A DNA stretch of 44,822 bases from positions 1-44,822 of the forward strand of contig CAKSQT010000007.1 of assembly GCA_934486755.1 (NCBI GenBank), in the 5' to 3' direction. This document shows, piece after piece, positions 26,546 through 36,238 of the stretch. Numbering within the stretch: the first letter of the stretch is position 1; each line of letters begins with the position of its first letter. Origin of the DNA: an uncultured Eubacteriales bacterium (GTDB taxonomy: Bacteria > Bacillota > Clostridia > Oscillospirales > Acutalibacteraceae). Both the position numbers and the translations under genes were made by a program. Under the pieces are notes generated by a model. The model was not told the origin of the DNA. It was given only the letters and a program-made list of their open reading frames with translations, and searched no databases.

Positions 26546-28570
26546 ATGAATAAAGTGTTTTTCGTTTCCCCAGAGGGAAGATTTTATTGGAGCGGAAGAA
26601 TTCCCAATCCGTCAGAGGACCTGCATGACGGTCCGGTTATAGACCTCGTGCGTGCTTTGGAAATGATAAACGAACGTATAAGCAAAGGTGAAATTTGCGA
26701 TTATACCATAAAAATTAAAGGCGGTGTTTACCGCCTGCCGTCGGCAATGCAAATCGGGAATCAGGAATCTGTAAGGATAACCGTCGAGCCTTATGACGGC
26801 GAATACGTATCATTTAATGGTTCAAAAAGAATTAAAAATTGGGAGGAAACCTTTGTAAACGGTAAAAGGTGTCTTCGCGCTTATATTCCCGAAGCCGCAA
26901 ACAACGGATTGTCTGTAAAAAATCTTTTTATTAACAACGAGCCTGCAAAAAAAACAGTTTATCCGAGCGACGGCTCAAAATTGAAAATCAAGTCATTACC
27001 CGAAGGTTCACTTGAAGACGCTTTGGGACAGGGAAACAGAGCATTCGAGATTGATCCAAAGGATATTGAGTTTATAAGCGATATTAAGAGCTGTGAAATT
27101 TCGGTTATACATTATTGGATTGACGAACACCTTGATGTTGCTGATTATGACAGCGAAAAGCACATTATATATTCAAGCAAATATTCGCGTTTTAAATTGC
27201 AGGATGATAAGCAGAACGATTATGCTCTTTACAGAATTGAAAATGTATTTGAGGAACTTAAAAATGCAGGTCAATGGTATTTTGACAAAAAGAACTGCTA
27301 TGTATACTATATGCCGAAGGAAAACGAAAATGCCGAAAACATATTGGGTGAAATTCCTATTACCGACAGCATCATTAATATCAACGGCACCGCAGAATGT
27401 AAGTCGGGAGGCATAACATTCAAGAATATAACCTTTGAATGTACTGCCGATTCTTTCATTCCGCCGCATACCGAGCGTTTTGGCAAAAAGGTCGAGGCAG
27501 GCAGTTCGCCTCAGGGTGCGGCACACCTTTGCGGGGCAGTAAATATTAAATTTGCGGACCGTTGTGTATTTGACGGCTGCACTTTCAGGAATCTCGGCGG
27601 CTATGCAATAAATATCGGCGAGGGTTGTATGTATAGCGTTGTTACCGACTGTGATATATACAATAACGCAGGAGGCGGCATTAAGATAAACGGCGGTGAT
27701 ATCAACTCTCCGTTGTCCCACCGTTCGGGTTGCAATCTTATTGAAAATAACCGTATACATCATAACAGCCTTGTATATAAGAGCGCAATCGGCATTATAA
27801 CTCAGCATTCGTTCTCAAACCGAATAACCCGTAACAGTATTCATGATATGGAGTATTCGGGAATTTCGTGCGGCTGGGTCTGGGGCTATTCGGAAAGTGT
27901 TTCTAAAAATAACATAATAGAGTACAACCATATATACAATTTAGGCTCGGGAGATATGAGCGATATGGGCGGCATATATCTACTGGGAATACAACCGGGA
28001 ACAGTAGTACGCGGTAATCATATCCACCACATTAAAAAGGCAAACTACGGCGGTTGGGGAATATATCTTGACGAAGGCAGTTCACATATTGTTGTTGAAA
28101 AAAATATTGTTCATCACACCGCTTCTTCACCGTTTAATATTCATTACGGCGCCGAAAACACAGTAAGGTACAATATTTTTGCCTTTGGCGATATGGGTTT
28201 GATTGGGTTTGTGCGCGGCGAACCGCATTTAATGGTGACATTTTATAAAAACATACTTGTCGCCGACAATAATCCGATAATCGAGGGTGAATACAATTTC
28301 TATTTCACCGAAAAGCTGGCGCTTTCCGACAACAACTTTATTTGTGATATTTCGGGCTCACCAATAACAAATATGTATTCTCAGCGCGAAGGTGCAGGCG
28401 ATGAGATACAAACGTGGGAATATTGGAAATCAAAAGGTAACGATGTCAATTCATATTGCGGTGAATTAGGATTTTCGGACATTAATACCTTTACTCTATC
28501 TGAGGACAGCATTGTATATAAAATGTCATTCCCGAAAGACGTTTCAATCTATAACGCCCCACAAGATTAG
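26546..28570 (+). CDS. Right-handed parallel beta-helix enzyme, GH141-like
   Basis: 674 residues, no signal peptide. Residues 1-270 are the entry domain with RISKGEICDYTIKIKGG. Residues 280-560 carry parallel beta-helix repeats with many Asn ladders. The motifs SGISCGWVWGY, DMSDMGGIYLLG and YGGWGIYLDEGSS are typical of the large family that includes GH141 enzymes, some of which are alpha-L-fucosidases acting on rhamnogalacturonan II and some xylanases. The acidic residues in SDMGG and LDEGSS are the best catalytic candidates. The gene ends its operon at a perfect terminator. Family membership is from memory of the motif; the substrate is open. Confidence 0.78.
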   Translation: MNKVFFVSPEGRFYWSGRIPNPSEDLHDGPVIDLVRALEMINERISKGEICDYTIKIKGGVYRLPSAMQIGNQESVRITVEPYDGEYVSFNGSKRIKNWEETFVNGKRCLRAYIPEAANNGLSVKNLFINNEPAKKTVYPSDGSKLKIKSLPEGSLEDALGQGNRAFEIDPKDIEFISDIKSCEISVIHYWIDEHLDVADYDSEKHIIYSSKYSRFKLQDDKQNDYALYRIENVFEELKNAGQWYFDKKNCYVYYMPKENENAENILGEIPITDSIININGTAECKSGGITFKNITFECTADSFIPPHTERFGKKVEAGSSPQGAAHLCGAVNIKFADRCVFDGCTFRNLGGYAINIGEGCMYSVVTDCDIYNNAGGGIKINGGDINSPLSHRSGCNLIENNRIHHNSLVYKSAIGIITQHSFSNRITRNSIHDMEYSGISCGWVWGYSESVSKNNIIEYNHIYNLGSGDMSDMGGIYLLGIQPGTVVRGNHIHHIKKANYGGWGIYLDEGSSHIVVEKNIVHHTASSPFNIHYGAENTVRYNIFAFGDMGLIGFVRGEPHLMVTFYKNILVADNNPIIEGEYNFYFTEKLALSDNNFICDISGSPITNMYSQREGAGDEIQTWEYWKSKGNDVNSYCGELGFSDINTFTLSEDSIVYKMSFPKDVSIYNAPQD

Positions 28571-28602
28571 CATAGATGATATTTTTAAAATGAAATTCAA
28601 TC

Positions 28603-28640
28603 AAAAGCAGTTGCAAACTCAGGCAACTGCTTTTATTTTA
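28603..28640 (+). terminator. Strong intrinsic terminator of the rhamnose operon
   Basis: AAAAGCAGTTGC (28603-28614) and GCAACTGCTTTT (28623-28634) form a perfect 12-pair stem with an eight-base loop, followed by ATTTTATT. It ends the six-gene operon and isolates the next promoter. Confidence 0.93.
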
Positions 28641-28701
28641 TTGAAAGATTTGTTGGAAAATGTATGTAAAGCAGGAAAATTTAATAGTTTGTTGGCAGAT
28701 A

Positions 28702-28766
28702 TGACAAATTTTTGGTCAAAATGGCAAGTGTTTATCCTTGAAAAAGTACAAAAAAGAATTTAAAAT
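28702..28766 (+). promoter_or_regulatory. Shared-regulon promoter 3 (exported protein cluster)
   Basis: Distal half-site TGACAAATTTTTGGTC at 28702, proximal half-site TGGCAAGTGTTTATCC at 28722 (period 20), -35 TTGAAA at 28738, a 17-base spacer and -10 TAAAAT at 28761-28766. The geometry equals promoters 1, 2 and 4. It drives the genes from 28798 on. Confidence 0.85.
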
Positions 28767-28797
28767 TAGAATGAATAATAGAAAAGGAATGAATTTA

Positions 28798-30591
28798 ATG
28801 AAAAAAATTTCCCGAATATTCACAGTTTTGCTTTCATTTTTATTAATTTTGGGCAGTGTACCTATCGTTTCGTATGCGGTGTCAGGCAAAGGAACATTGA
28901 ACGACCCGTACATAGTAACAACGGCGGAAGATGTCAATAACATAAGGAAAAATCTTTCTGCACATTATAAGCTGGGGAACAGCATAGATATGTCGTCAAT
29001 TAAGGATTTTTCACCTATCGGAACACTTGCCCGTCCTTTCAAGGGATCGTTCTCTTGCGATGTTGACAGTAGCGGCAAGCCGAAATACGCAATATATAAT
29101 TTGAGCGTAAAAAACTCAGCCGGTGAACTTAATAATCACAACTATAAGCAGTCCCATTCCGATTATTCAAGAAATAATTCAAAATGGGAAACTGGTCTTT
29201 TCGGTGCGATACAAAGTGCAACGGTCACGAATATATGCGTTTTAAATGCAAACATAATCAGCACGGTTCTGGGAACACACTCAATTAACAGCGATTTTGT
29301 CCCGTTCGCAGGAACTGATGATGAAATGGGCACAGCGATACTTGTCGGTATAGCTAAGAGCAGTAAGATTACAGGCTGCACAGTTTCAGGAATGATTACT
29401 TCTGCCTCTAATGAAACGGGCGCTCTTGCAGGCGGCGTATTCGGCACAACGGTTAAAAACTGTTATGCCAATGCAACTGTCGCATTAACGGGTACAAAGC
29501 ATAACGGTCTTATGTTTGGATATGCAACGAACAGCTCGGTTATTGACAGCTGCGGTGTTGACGGCAAAATAACCTACGAGGTTAAAGGACCTAATACATA
29601 TAAATCATCAGGTTTTATCGGGTGCGCGCAAAATGTCACAGTAAGTAATTGCTACACAAGAGGCGAGGCACCGAACGGTGATGGTTTTTGTTACACAAGA
29701 TTCGGCGGTTCCCCTAAATTTGACAGCTGTTATTCATCAATTGAAACAGGATCAAGCGACGAAACTGACGCCGAAGGCGTTACCGTTTCAAACTGCTTCC
29801 AACTGACTGCGGCAAAATCGTATTTCCCCAAAAGCGGCGCCGACGCTGCAAAGAGTTACTTTGCGGGCAAGTCAGAATGGGATACAAGCGGTTCGCTTCC
29901 TGAAATAAAAGCTCTTAATCGTAATGTCGATTATAAGTCATATTCAACAGAGGCAATGAGTACTTCCGGCGGCACAGCCGCAATTGCATCCGACACTCAG
30001 CAAACAACCGAGTCGGGTGATTCTCAAACCGAGGAACAGAGCAACAATGAGTTTTTAACTCTGCTTAACAGCCTTCCCGAAACTATAACTCTTGAAAACA
30101 AGGAAGACGTTAAAAAACTCAAAAAACTTTATGAGGGATTGAGCGACGCAGATTTTGCCGATGTTACCGATGCGGATACCGCTAAGTATAACAGTTTGAT
30201 CACTCAGCTTGACAAACTTTTGTTGCCTTATTTGCTTGAACAGGCAAATAAACTGCCTGCCGTTTCAAAACTTACAAGTAAGGATAAGGCAGTTGTAAAA
30301 GAACTTTACGAGGATTATAATTTCCTGTCGGACGATATGAAGTCCAATCTTTCGGAAGATGTTGCGAAGAAGATAAAGGACGCCTACAAAAAACTGTTCT
30401 CCGATAATGAGTCGGACAGTAAGAAATCTTCTAATTCCGAAAAGGTTATAATAATTGTACTTATCGTTGCCAACGTTTTGTGTATAGGCGGAATGGTTAC
30501 AATGCTTGTCTTGTCGGTAATATCGTACAGGCGTTTTAAGAAAAAATGTTTGGACGATGATTCAGATGATGAAGATGAGTTAGAACAATAA
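28798..30591 (+). CDS. Exported GLUG/beta-helix protein with C-terminal membrane anchor
   Basis: 597 residues. A signal peptide (about 1-28) is followed by GKGTLNDPYIVTTAEDV, the usual opening of GLUG-motif beta-helices, and then repeats such as GLFGAIQSATVTN and GALAGGVFGTTVKN up to about residue 340. A Ser/Thr/Gln linker leads to a helical part with LPETITLENKEDVKKLKKLY and a second similar unit. A transmembrane helix at about 550-575 and a very acidic cytoplasmic tail (DDDSDDEDELEQ) complete it. The ATG is chosen over an in-frame TTG 60 bases upstream, which lies in the -35 box; AGGA is nine bases before the ATG. A surface adhesin or scaffold is likely; no enzyme motif is seen. Confidence 0.82.
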   Translation: MKKISRIFTVLLSFLLILGSVPIVSYAVSGKGTLNDPYIVTTAEDVNNIRKNLSAHYKLGNSIDMSSIKDFSPIGTLARPFKGSFSCDVDSSGKPKYAIYNLSVKNSAGELNNHNYKQSHSDYSRNNSKWETGLFGAIQSATVTNICVLNANIISTVLGTHSINSDFVPFAGTDDEMGTAILVGIAKSSKITGCTVSGMITSASNETGALAGGVFGTTVKNCYANATVALTGTKHNGLMFGYATNSSVIDSCGVDGKITYEVKGPNTYKSSGFIGCAQNVTVSNCYTRGEAPNGDGFCYTRFGGSPKFDSCYSSIETGSSDETDAEGVTVSNCFQLTAAKSYFPKSGADAAKSYFAGKSEWDTSGSLPEIKALNRNVDYKSYSTEAMSTSGGTAAIASDTQQTTESGDSQTEEQSNNEFLTLLNSLPETITLENKEDVKKLKKLYEGLSDADFADVTDADTAKYNSLITQLDKLLLPYLLEQANKLPAVSKLTSKDKAVVKELYEDYNFLSDDMKSNLSEDVAKKIKDAYKKLFSDNESDSKKSSNSEKVIIIVLIVANVLCIGGMVTMLVLSVISYRRFKKKCLDDDSDDEDELEQ

Positions 30592-30610
30592 AGAGGGTGA
30601 AAGGCTGAAT

Positions 30611-32242
30611 ATGAAAAAGCAATTTAGACTTTTAACAGTCGTTTTAGCGATTCTTCTGGTTTTACAGGGAATTACGGTTTTTTCGGCACAGTCGGCTGTA
30701 TTTAACCTTAAACTGTCTTCAAAAGAAGTGGTTGTCGGTAAAGAAATTACAGTTAAGGTTACGGCAAGCAATGTGTCAGATGTTGCGGCTCTGTTTTGCA
30801 AGCTGAAATATGACGCAAATAAGGTTTCCCTGAAAAGCTCAAATGTTAAAAATTCAATTTTTAACGGAATAAGTGTTTACAACAATGAATCGTCTTCAAC
30901 AGTCTCCTGCGCTTGGGAATCGGCAGACAATGTTGGTGTAAAAGAGGGGACAGTGTTTTCTCTTACTTTTAGTGTTAAAGAGAATGCTCCTCTCGGAAGT
31001 TCGGATATTTCATTCGAGATTTCAGAACTGTTTTCCGCGTCATATCACAATGTTCCTTTTACTGTTGCAGGTGATAAAAGCTTTACAGTTATAGGAAACA
31101 GTGTTCCGCAGGAGGTGACCGATACAATAGCCAAAATCGATGCAATCGGTAAGGTTGATACAAGCGCGGAGTGTTTTGCGAGAATAAACGACGCTTTGTC
31201 AATGTATAACGCTTTGAGCAGCGACAATAAGGCTCTCGTTACAAATTCAAAAACTCTTGAAGACGCTGTAAGGACTTACTACGACTTAAAGTTTAGAGAA
31301 GAGGAAGCACAAAACGCCGCTGCAAATACAAAGATAATACAGGATTTTAAAAATCGTGATATTTTAAAGAAGAACATTTCCGAAATTTCTTTAAAGGACG
31401 AAATTCCGATACTTGACGCAATAAGTTATCATAATCAGCAGAGCGCTTATATAAGGTCTCAGTTACAGGCTGAATATAAACTTCTTATGTCGTTCAAATC
31501 GCGTATAGAGGAAATTAAGGCTGAAACGGAAGATAGGGAGACTGCCAAAGAACAGGTCGCTTCATTCAGAGCGGTTTACAAATCCTTGATCAATCTCCCT
31601 GTCGGAAATATGATTTTGGAAGAAAAAATACTCGGAAATATTGAAGACGCGCTTCGCGTGTACGACCTCATAAATGATTATGCAAAAGCGGAATTGAAGC
31701 CTGAGTATGAACATATACTGGAACTCAAAAAACGTTACGAGGAACTTGAAATACTAAATGCTCCCGAGAGCGAAGCCATAATTAAGGCAGCTAACGAGTT
31801 TAAAGAAAAATACCGTAGAATATTGAACCTTAATCAATCGGAAATAACTGATAGCGATGTCGCCGAGATAAACGAGGCAATCAATGAACTAAAAGGCTTT
31901 TCAAACGAATTGCGGGGTAAATTGATTAACGAGTTTGAAATCCTCAACAGTTTTCTCTTGTTGCTGAATAACGGCGGAGGAGACAACTTGTTTGACGGCG
32001 AAACGATTTTGCCGACCGACAACCCAAGCGACAGTACGGTTGAAACAGTAGTCGAAACCAAAACAGTCGAGGGTAAGGCGAAAACCGTATACGTGGATAA
32101 GGTTGCGGGCATTAATAAAAACATACTTAATTTAATTCTAATTTTGCTGGTGTCTGTTGCGGCATTGCTCGGCAGTGTATTTGTTTATACATCAATTAAG
32201 AGAAAGGAGCTTTTCACTAATGGCGAAGGTACTCAAAAATAA
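30611..32242 (+). CDS. Membrane-anchored cohesin-domain protein
   Basis: 543 residues. Signal peptide 1-30, then a cohesin-type jelly roll (about 31-165): FNLKLSSKEVVVGKEITVKV, FCKLKYDANKVSL, VFSLTFSVKENAPLGSSDISF. Then a long helical stalk (about 170-445), a Thr/Ser-rich linker, and a transmembrane helix at about 506-528 with a short basic tail. Cohesins bind dockerins with high affinity; the only dockerin in the window is on the 1390-residue protein in the same operon. One cohesin fixed directly to the membrane differs from large multi-cohesin scaffoldins and from sortase or SLH anchoring. The gene begins 19 bases after the previous stop, with AAAGG upstream. Confidence 0.85.
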   Translation: MKKQFRLLTVVLAILLVLQGITVFSAQSAVFNLKLSSKEVVVGKEITVKVTASNVSDVAALFCKLKYDANKVSLKSSNVKNSIFNGISVYNNESSSTVSCAWESADNVGVKEGTVFSLTFSVKENAPLGSSDISFEISELFSASYHNVPFTVAGDKSFTVIGNSVPQEVTDTIAKIDAIGKVDTSAECFARINDALSMYNALSSDNKALVTNSKTLEDAVRTYYDLKFREEEAQNAAANTKIIQDFKNRDILKKNISEISLKDEIPILDAISYHNQQSAYIRSQLQAEYKLLMSFKSRIEEIKAETEDRETAKEQVASFRAVYKSLINLPVGNMILEEKILGNIEDALRVYDLINDYAKAELKPEYEHILELKKRYEELEILNAPESEAIIKAANEFKEKYRRILNLNQSEITDSDVAEINEAINELKGFSNELRGKLINEFEILNSFLLLLNNGGGDNLFDGETILPTDNPSDSTVETVVETKTVEGKAKTVYVDKVAGINKNILNLILILLVSVAALLGSVFVYTSIKRKELFTNGEGTQK

Positions 32243-33794
32243 ATATTTTCTTCTTGCCGTGAGTTTGGTTTTTGTTATTGTCCTGTCGCTGTTTGCACCT
32301 ATGCTTTCGGCAAAGGCAGAGGTTATATATGAAAAGGAAAATCCGCGTCTTAAAACCAAAATTTACGAGGGCGAGACCGCAGGAAACGGAAAGTATACCC
32401 CTACGTTGGGATATACCGAGACAGAGGACAGTTATACTCTTCAAACTAACGCATGGAATATGTGGAACAGCTCCGACCATATCGTAATTGCCTATGAGAA
32501 TTATAAGGTGAAGTACGGTGATAAGGGTAAACTTACCGTCACCGCTACGGTAGACGGTTTAAACGGTGTTGACGGAACAGAAACCCATCCTACATCTTCA
32601 ATAGGAATTAACGTTCGTGACGGCGATAGCGCCGATGCCGCAGAGCTTTTCCTGCATACACGTCCCGAATTTGTAGGTGCGGTTTATAGAGGAAGCAAGG
32701 GCTCCTTAACGTCATATCTTACTACAACAAGAATACCGCCTGTTTATCCTGTTCAAATTAAACTTGTTAAGCAGGGCAATGCTTTTCAGTGTTCCTTTAA
32801 AAACGCCGATAGCGACGCATGGGTGACGCAGCCTAAGGTATACATAAAAATGGGCGAGGATCTTATGATAGGAATCGCGGCTCACTCAACCAATCCGAAT
32901 AAAGAGGTTGTTGGTACGGTAAGAGACCTCAAAATCACAATAGAAGGTCCCGCAGGTTCTAAATATGAGGGCGATGGGGACGGCGGCGATGACGGTCCGA
33001 AAGAGGATTTGTCAAAAGTACCTCATCCTGATTCGCCGCTTACAGACGACATTTTGTTAAGAGAAACCTTTACCGACGGATCACTTGTCAACGGCGAGGC
33101 CTCCCGAGATAACACCATTTGGGGCGAAAAGGGAAGCGCTGCCGAATATGCAGTTATCGAAACGGTGACCGAAGAAGACGGCAAGAAAAACAACGTCTGG
33201 CACCGTGAATTCACAACCGATTACTATTATATCGGCGACCCCGCTTGGACAGATTATTCCTTTGAGTCGGACTTTAAATACGGCGAAAATTGCAATACAT
33301 CGGCTGAAAACGCTTTCTGTATGGCTGTCCGAGCCAAGACCGTCGAATTTAACGGATATTCCCATTATTATGCGAAGGTTTCATACGGTAATAAGATAAC
33401 GCTGTTTAAAACCGTTCTTTCTGGATCGGGGCAGATTAACGGCAGCGGAGTCTCAATAGGCTCTTGTGAACTAAATTCCTCATTGTTTGACGGCAAGTGG
33501 CACAATCTTAAAATTGATGCCTTTGATAATATTATTACAGTTTATTTGGATAATGAAAAGGTTTTAGAGATTACCGATGATTTTATTCCCGTAAGAGACC
33601 CTTATGTTTCTGAGCCTACAAAACTTATAAATTCAATCGGCAACGTCGGAATTTCAAGTGAGGGTACCGATATTTATCTCGACAATATAATCGTTCGCAA
33701 GTTGATAGATTTAAAAGGCGGCGATTGGGATAATTCAATTGACGGTAATTGGAATGAGGACATACCTGATTATATCAAAAATTGGGCATATTAA
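32220..33794 (+). CDS. Exported protein with two concanavalin-like jelly rolls
   Basis: 524 residues. The ATG overlaps the end of the cohesin gene by 23 bases and is preceded by AAAGGAG. After a signal peptide (about 1-36) come two LamG/concanavalin-like domains separated by a Gly-Asp linker (EGDGDGGDDGPKEDL). The first spans about 40-250. The second, about 270-510, has KWHNLKIDAFDNIITVYLDN and DIYLDNIIVRK, the usual ending of such folds. No dockerin, anchor or catalytic motif is visible. Carbohydrate binding or presentation is likely. How it would stay on the cell is unclear, as it ends plainly in DYIKNWAY. Confidence 0.8.
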   Translation: MAKVLKNKYFLLAVSLVFVIVLSLFAPMLSAKAEVIYEKENPRLKTKIYEGETAGNGKYTPTLGYTETEDSYTLQTNAWNMWNSSDHIVIAYENYKVKYGDKGKLTVTATVDGLNGVDGTETHPTSSIGINVRDGDSADAAELFLHTRPEFVGAVYRGSKGSLTSYLTTTRIPPVYPVQIKLVKQGNAFQCSFKNADSDAWVTQPKVYIKMGEDLMIGIAAHSTNPNKEVVGTVRDLKITIEGPAGSKYEGDGDGGDDGPKEDLSKVPHPDSPLTDDILLRETFTDGSLVNGEASRDNTIWGEKGSAAEYAVIETVTEEDGKKNNVWHREFTTDYYYIGDPAWTDYSFESDFKYGENCNTSAENAFCMAVRAKTVEFNGYSHYYAKVSYGNKITLFKTVLSGSGQINGSGVSIGSCELNSSLFDGKWHNLKIDAFDNIITVYLDNEKVLEITDDFIPVRDPYVSEPTKLINSIGNVGISSEGTDIYLDNIIVRKLIDLKGGDWDNSIDGNWNEDIPDYIKNWAY

Positions 33795-33805
33795 TTTATT
33801 CGTTC

Positions 33806-33822
33806 AATGTCAGGGTGACATT
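33806..33822. terminator. Small hairpin between exported-protein genes
   Basis: AATGTCA, a GGG loop and TGACATT form a seven-pair palindrome in the 59-base gap before the next gene, followed by an A/T-rich stretch. It may act as a partial terminator, an mRNA-processing barrier or an operator; none can be favoured. Confidence 0.35.
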
Positions 33823-33853
33823 TAAATAATAATTTTATTAAAGGGTGAAAAAA

Positions 33854-36226
33854 ATGAGTAAATCTTTAAAAAAAGGCTTGTCAATTCTCGTTGCTGCGGC
33901 ATTGTTGATCGCGGCAATACCTGCGGCGGTATTTGCGGCGGATGATGACACGGAACTTACCGATAAGTTTTACAACTTTGAAGATGAGTCGCAAATGGCA
34001 GATTGGAAAGCGGCTTATCGCAGTTGGGACGGTAAGACTTTCACGGAGGGCTCAAATACGTGGACAGCACGCGAAAGTTATACGGATCTTAACGGTAACA
34101 CATCTTATACATTGCGAACCGGGGTAAAGAATAACGGAGAATACGGCTATTACATATATAACGGCTTGCTTAAAAATGCTGTCAACAGCATTAATAAGAT
34201 CTCGGGGAAAATAGCGATAAATGATCAGGGAGCCGGCAGCCGTGTCATAAAACTTTATTATGACTACGAAAATGATAAGGGTGTTCAATTCTGCGGTGAA
34301 AGGGATACTAATATCTATTATCTTAAAGATAGTGCAGTAAATGGCAATAAGGCTTGTGCATTTAAAGAGGGAAACCCCGCAAACCAGTGGCTGACATTTG
34401 AAATTGCCTATGACGCAACGGGAGTGGATTTCACATTCAGAAATGAACTTAACGAGGTTATAACTTTCAGAATAAATGAGGGCGAAGGCTTCAATCCCAC
34501 TAAATTTGCAATTATGTCTACAAACCGTAACACCTATTTAGATGACGTTACGTTTGATTATAACGAGACTCCCGCAACTGCGGCAGAGAATTTTAAAACA
34601 ACCTATGCGGCAATCCTCGCTAAAACAGCCGATACATTAGAAATTAGTGATAAGTCTGATTTGGAAACGGCTGTTGCAGCTTATGCAGAACTTGATTCCG
34701 CAGTTCAGGCTATTCTTGGTGAACAAAAAACACTTCTTGATACGTTAACCGCAAAAATGGCTGAATTGGAAATGTATAATACCGAACTTACCGATAAGTT
34801 TTACGACTTTGAAAATGAGTCGCAAATGGCAGATTGGAAAGCGGCTTATCGCAGTTGGGACGGTAAGACTTTCACGGAGGGCTCAAATACGTGGACAGCA
34901 CGCGAAAGTTATACGGATCTTAACGGTAACACATCTTATACATTGCGAACCGGGGTAAAGAATAACGGAGAATACGGCTATTACATATATAACGGCTTGC
35001 TTAAAAATGCTGTCAACAGCATTAATAAGATCTCGGGGAAAATAGCGATAAATGATCAGGGAGCCGGCAGCCGTGTCATAAAACTTTATTATGACTACGA
35101 AAATGATAAGGGTGTTCAATTCTGCGGTGAAAGGGATACTAATATCTATTATCTTAAAGATAGTGCAGTAAATGGCAATAAGGCTTGTGCATTTAAAGAG
35201 GGAAACCCCGCAAACCAGTGGCTGACATTTGAAATTGCCTATGACGCAACGGGAGTGGATTTCACATTCAGAAATGAACTTAACGAGGTTATAACTTTCA
35301 GAATAAATGAGGGCGAAGGCTTCAATCCCACTAAATTTGCAATTATGTCTACCAACCGTTACACTTATTTAGATGGCGTTACGTTTGATTATAACGAGAC
35401 TCCCGCAACTGCGGCAGAGAATTTTAAAACAACCTATGCGACAATCCTCGCTAAAACCGTAGATGATGTGACACTTGAAGACAAGGCCGAGATCGACAAA
35501 GCTAACGCCGCCTACAATGCTCTTTCTGATGAGGCAAAGGCACTTTTAACCGACGAATATGCAGCACTTAGCACTTTAACGGCAAAGGTCAACGAGTTGG
35601 ATGAAATTGCAAACGCTCCGTATACGCTTACTATGGAAAACGGCGCTTATCTCAGAACCGTAGCTCCAACGGGTATACGTTTCGGTGTGAATGTTACCAA
35701 AAAGAATACTGCTGACGTAACGGTTATAGAGTACGGTATGCTGTTTATGCCTACCGACAAGCTCGACGGTAATTCTCTTACTTATGATATGATCAAAACT
35801 GCAAATACAAACGGCGCAAAGGCATTAGCTGCTAAAAAGAGCGGAAACGGTCTTACGGTATCTGCCAAATTCTATGGATTGTTGGCAAACGTTGTTCCAC
35901 AGCCCGGCGCAAATGATAATGATTTGAACGTAGGAAATCTTAAATTTGCCGGTAGAGCGTTCACAACACGCGCTTATGTAAGATACATTGACGCAGACAA
36001 TAACACAAAGATTGTTTATTCCGAAGTGTCGGATTCACGCTCTGTTTACGGAACGGCTATAAGAGCCGCCGCCGCTTACAATTTAGGTAGCGAATTTGCG
36101 AGCTATTTTGATAAAGCAGGCGACAGCGCCGATGTAAATTCCGATATAACTGCCGAGCAGTTGAAGGAATACGGTATGTCGGCTATAAGCAAATTGGCTG
36201 ATAACGGTAAGATTTTTACGAAATAA
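33854..36226 (+). CDS. Exported protein with an internal 277-residue tandem duplication
   Basis: 790 residues from the ATG with GGG/AAAGGG upstream; an in-frame GTG lies nine bases earlier. A signal peptide ending in AVFAADDD is followed by two almost identical units starting at residues 34 and 311. Each unit is a jelly-roll-like domain opening with ELTDKFY and NFEDESQMADWK, then a short helical hairpin (AAENFKTTYAAILAKT). The C-terminal 200 residues form another domain (GIRFGVNVTKKN, EYGMLFMPTDK, SVYGTAIRAAAAYNL) seen in my memory in many Clostridial surface proteins. No dockerin or anchor. The same unit occurs once, diverged, at the N-terminus of the dockerin protein. Confidence 0.82.
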   Translation: MSKSLKKGLSILVAAALLIAAIPAAVFAADDDTELTDKFYNFEDESQMADWKAAYRSWDGKTFTEGSNTWTARESYTDLNGNTSYTLRTGVKNNGEYGYYIYNGLLKNAVNSINKISGKIAINDQGAGSRVIKLYYDYENDKGVQFCGERDTNIYYLKDSAVNGNKACAFKEGNPANQWLTFEIAYDATGVDFTFRNELNEVITFRINEGEGFNPTKFAIMSTNRNTYLDDVTFDYNETPATAAENFKTTYAAILAKTADTLEISDKSDLETAVAAYAELDSAVQAILGEQKTLLDTLTAKMAELEMYNTELTDKFYDFENESQMADWKAAYRSWDGKTFTEGSNTWTARESYTDLNGNTSYTLRTGVKNNGEYGYYIYNGLLKNAVNSINKISGKIAINDQGAGSRVIKLYYDYENDKGVQFCGERDTNIYYLKDSAVNGNKACAFKEGNPANQWLTFEIAYDATGVDFTFRNELNEVITFRINEGEGFNPTKFAIMSTNRYTYLDGVTFDYNETPATAAENFKTTYATILAKTVDDVTLEDKAEIDKANAAYNALSDEAKALLTDEYAALSTLTAKVNELDEIANAPYTLTMENGAYLRTVAPTGIRFGVNVTKKNTADVTVIEYGMLFMPTDKLDGNSLTYDMIKTANTNGAKALAAKKSGNGLTVSAKFYGLLANVVPQPGANDNDLNVGNLKFAGRAFTTRAYVRYIDADNNTKIVYSEVSDSRSVYGTAIRAAAAYNLGSEFASYFDKAGDSADVNSDITAEQLKEYGMSAISKLADNGKIFTK
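33953..34628 (+). repeat. Long tandem repeat, copy 1 (period 831 bp)
   Basis: This stretch recurs 831 bases downstream, keeping the reading frame (277 codons). About seven differences were counted over 676 bases, all near the ends, and none over about 538 bases in the middle (33984-34521). This indicates a very recent duplication or gene conversion. Confidence 0.97.
34784..35459 (+). repeat. Long tandem repeat, copy 2 (period 831 bp)
   Basis: Second copy of the repeat beginning at 33953. The identity even at silent positions shows recent origin. Such repeats can expand or contract by slippage or recombination and may also be miscounted in assemblies. Confidence 0.97.
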
Positions 36227-36238
36227 TGGGAGGAATTA

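Noticed and set aside
28738..28797. TTG-initiated extension of the GLUG protein
   Set aside because: The TTG is the first three bases of the -35 hexamer of promoter 3. The ATG at 28798 has its own ribosome site and begins a proper signal peptide.
34052..35119. Two identical 78-codon minus-strand frames
   Set aside because: They are shadows of the duplicated coding region on the plus strand, not genes.
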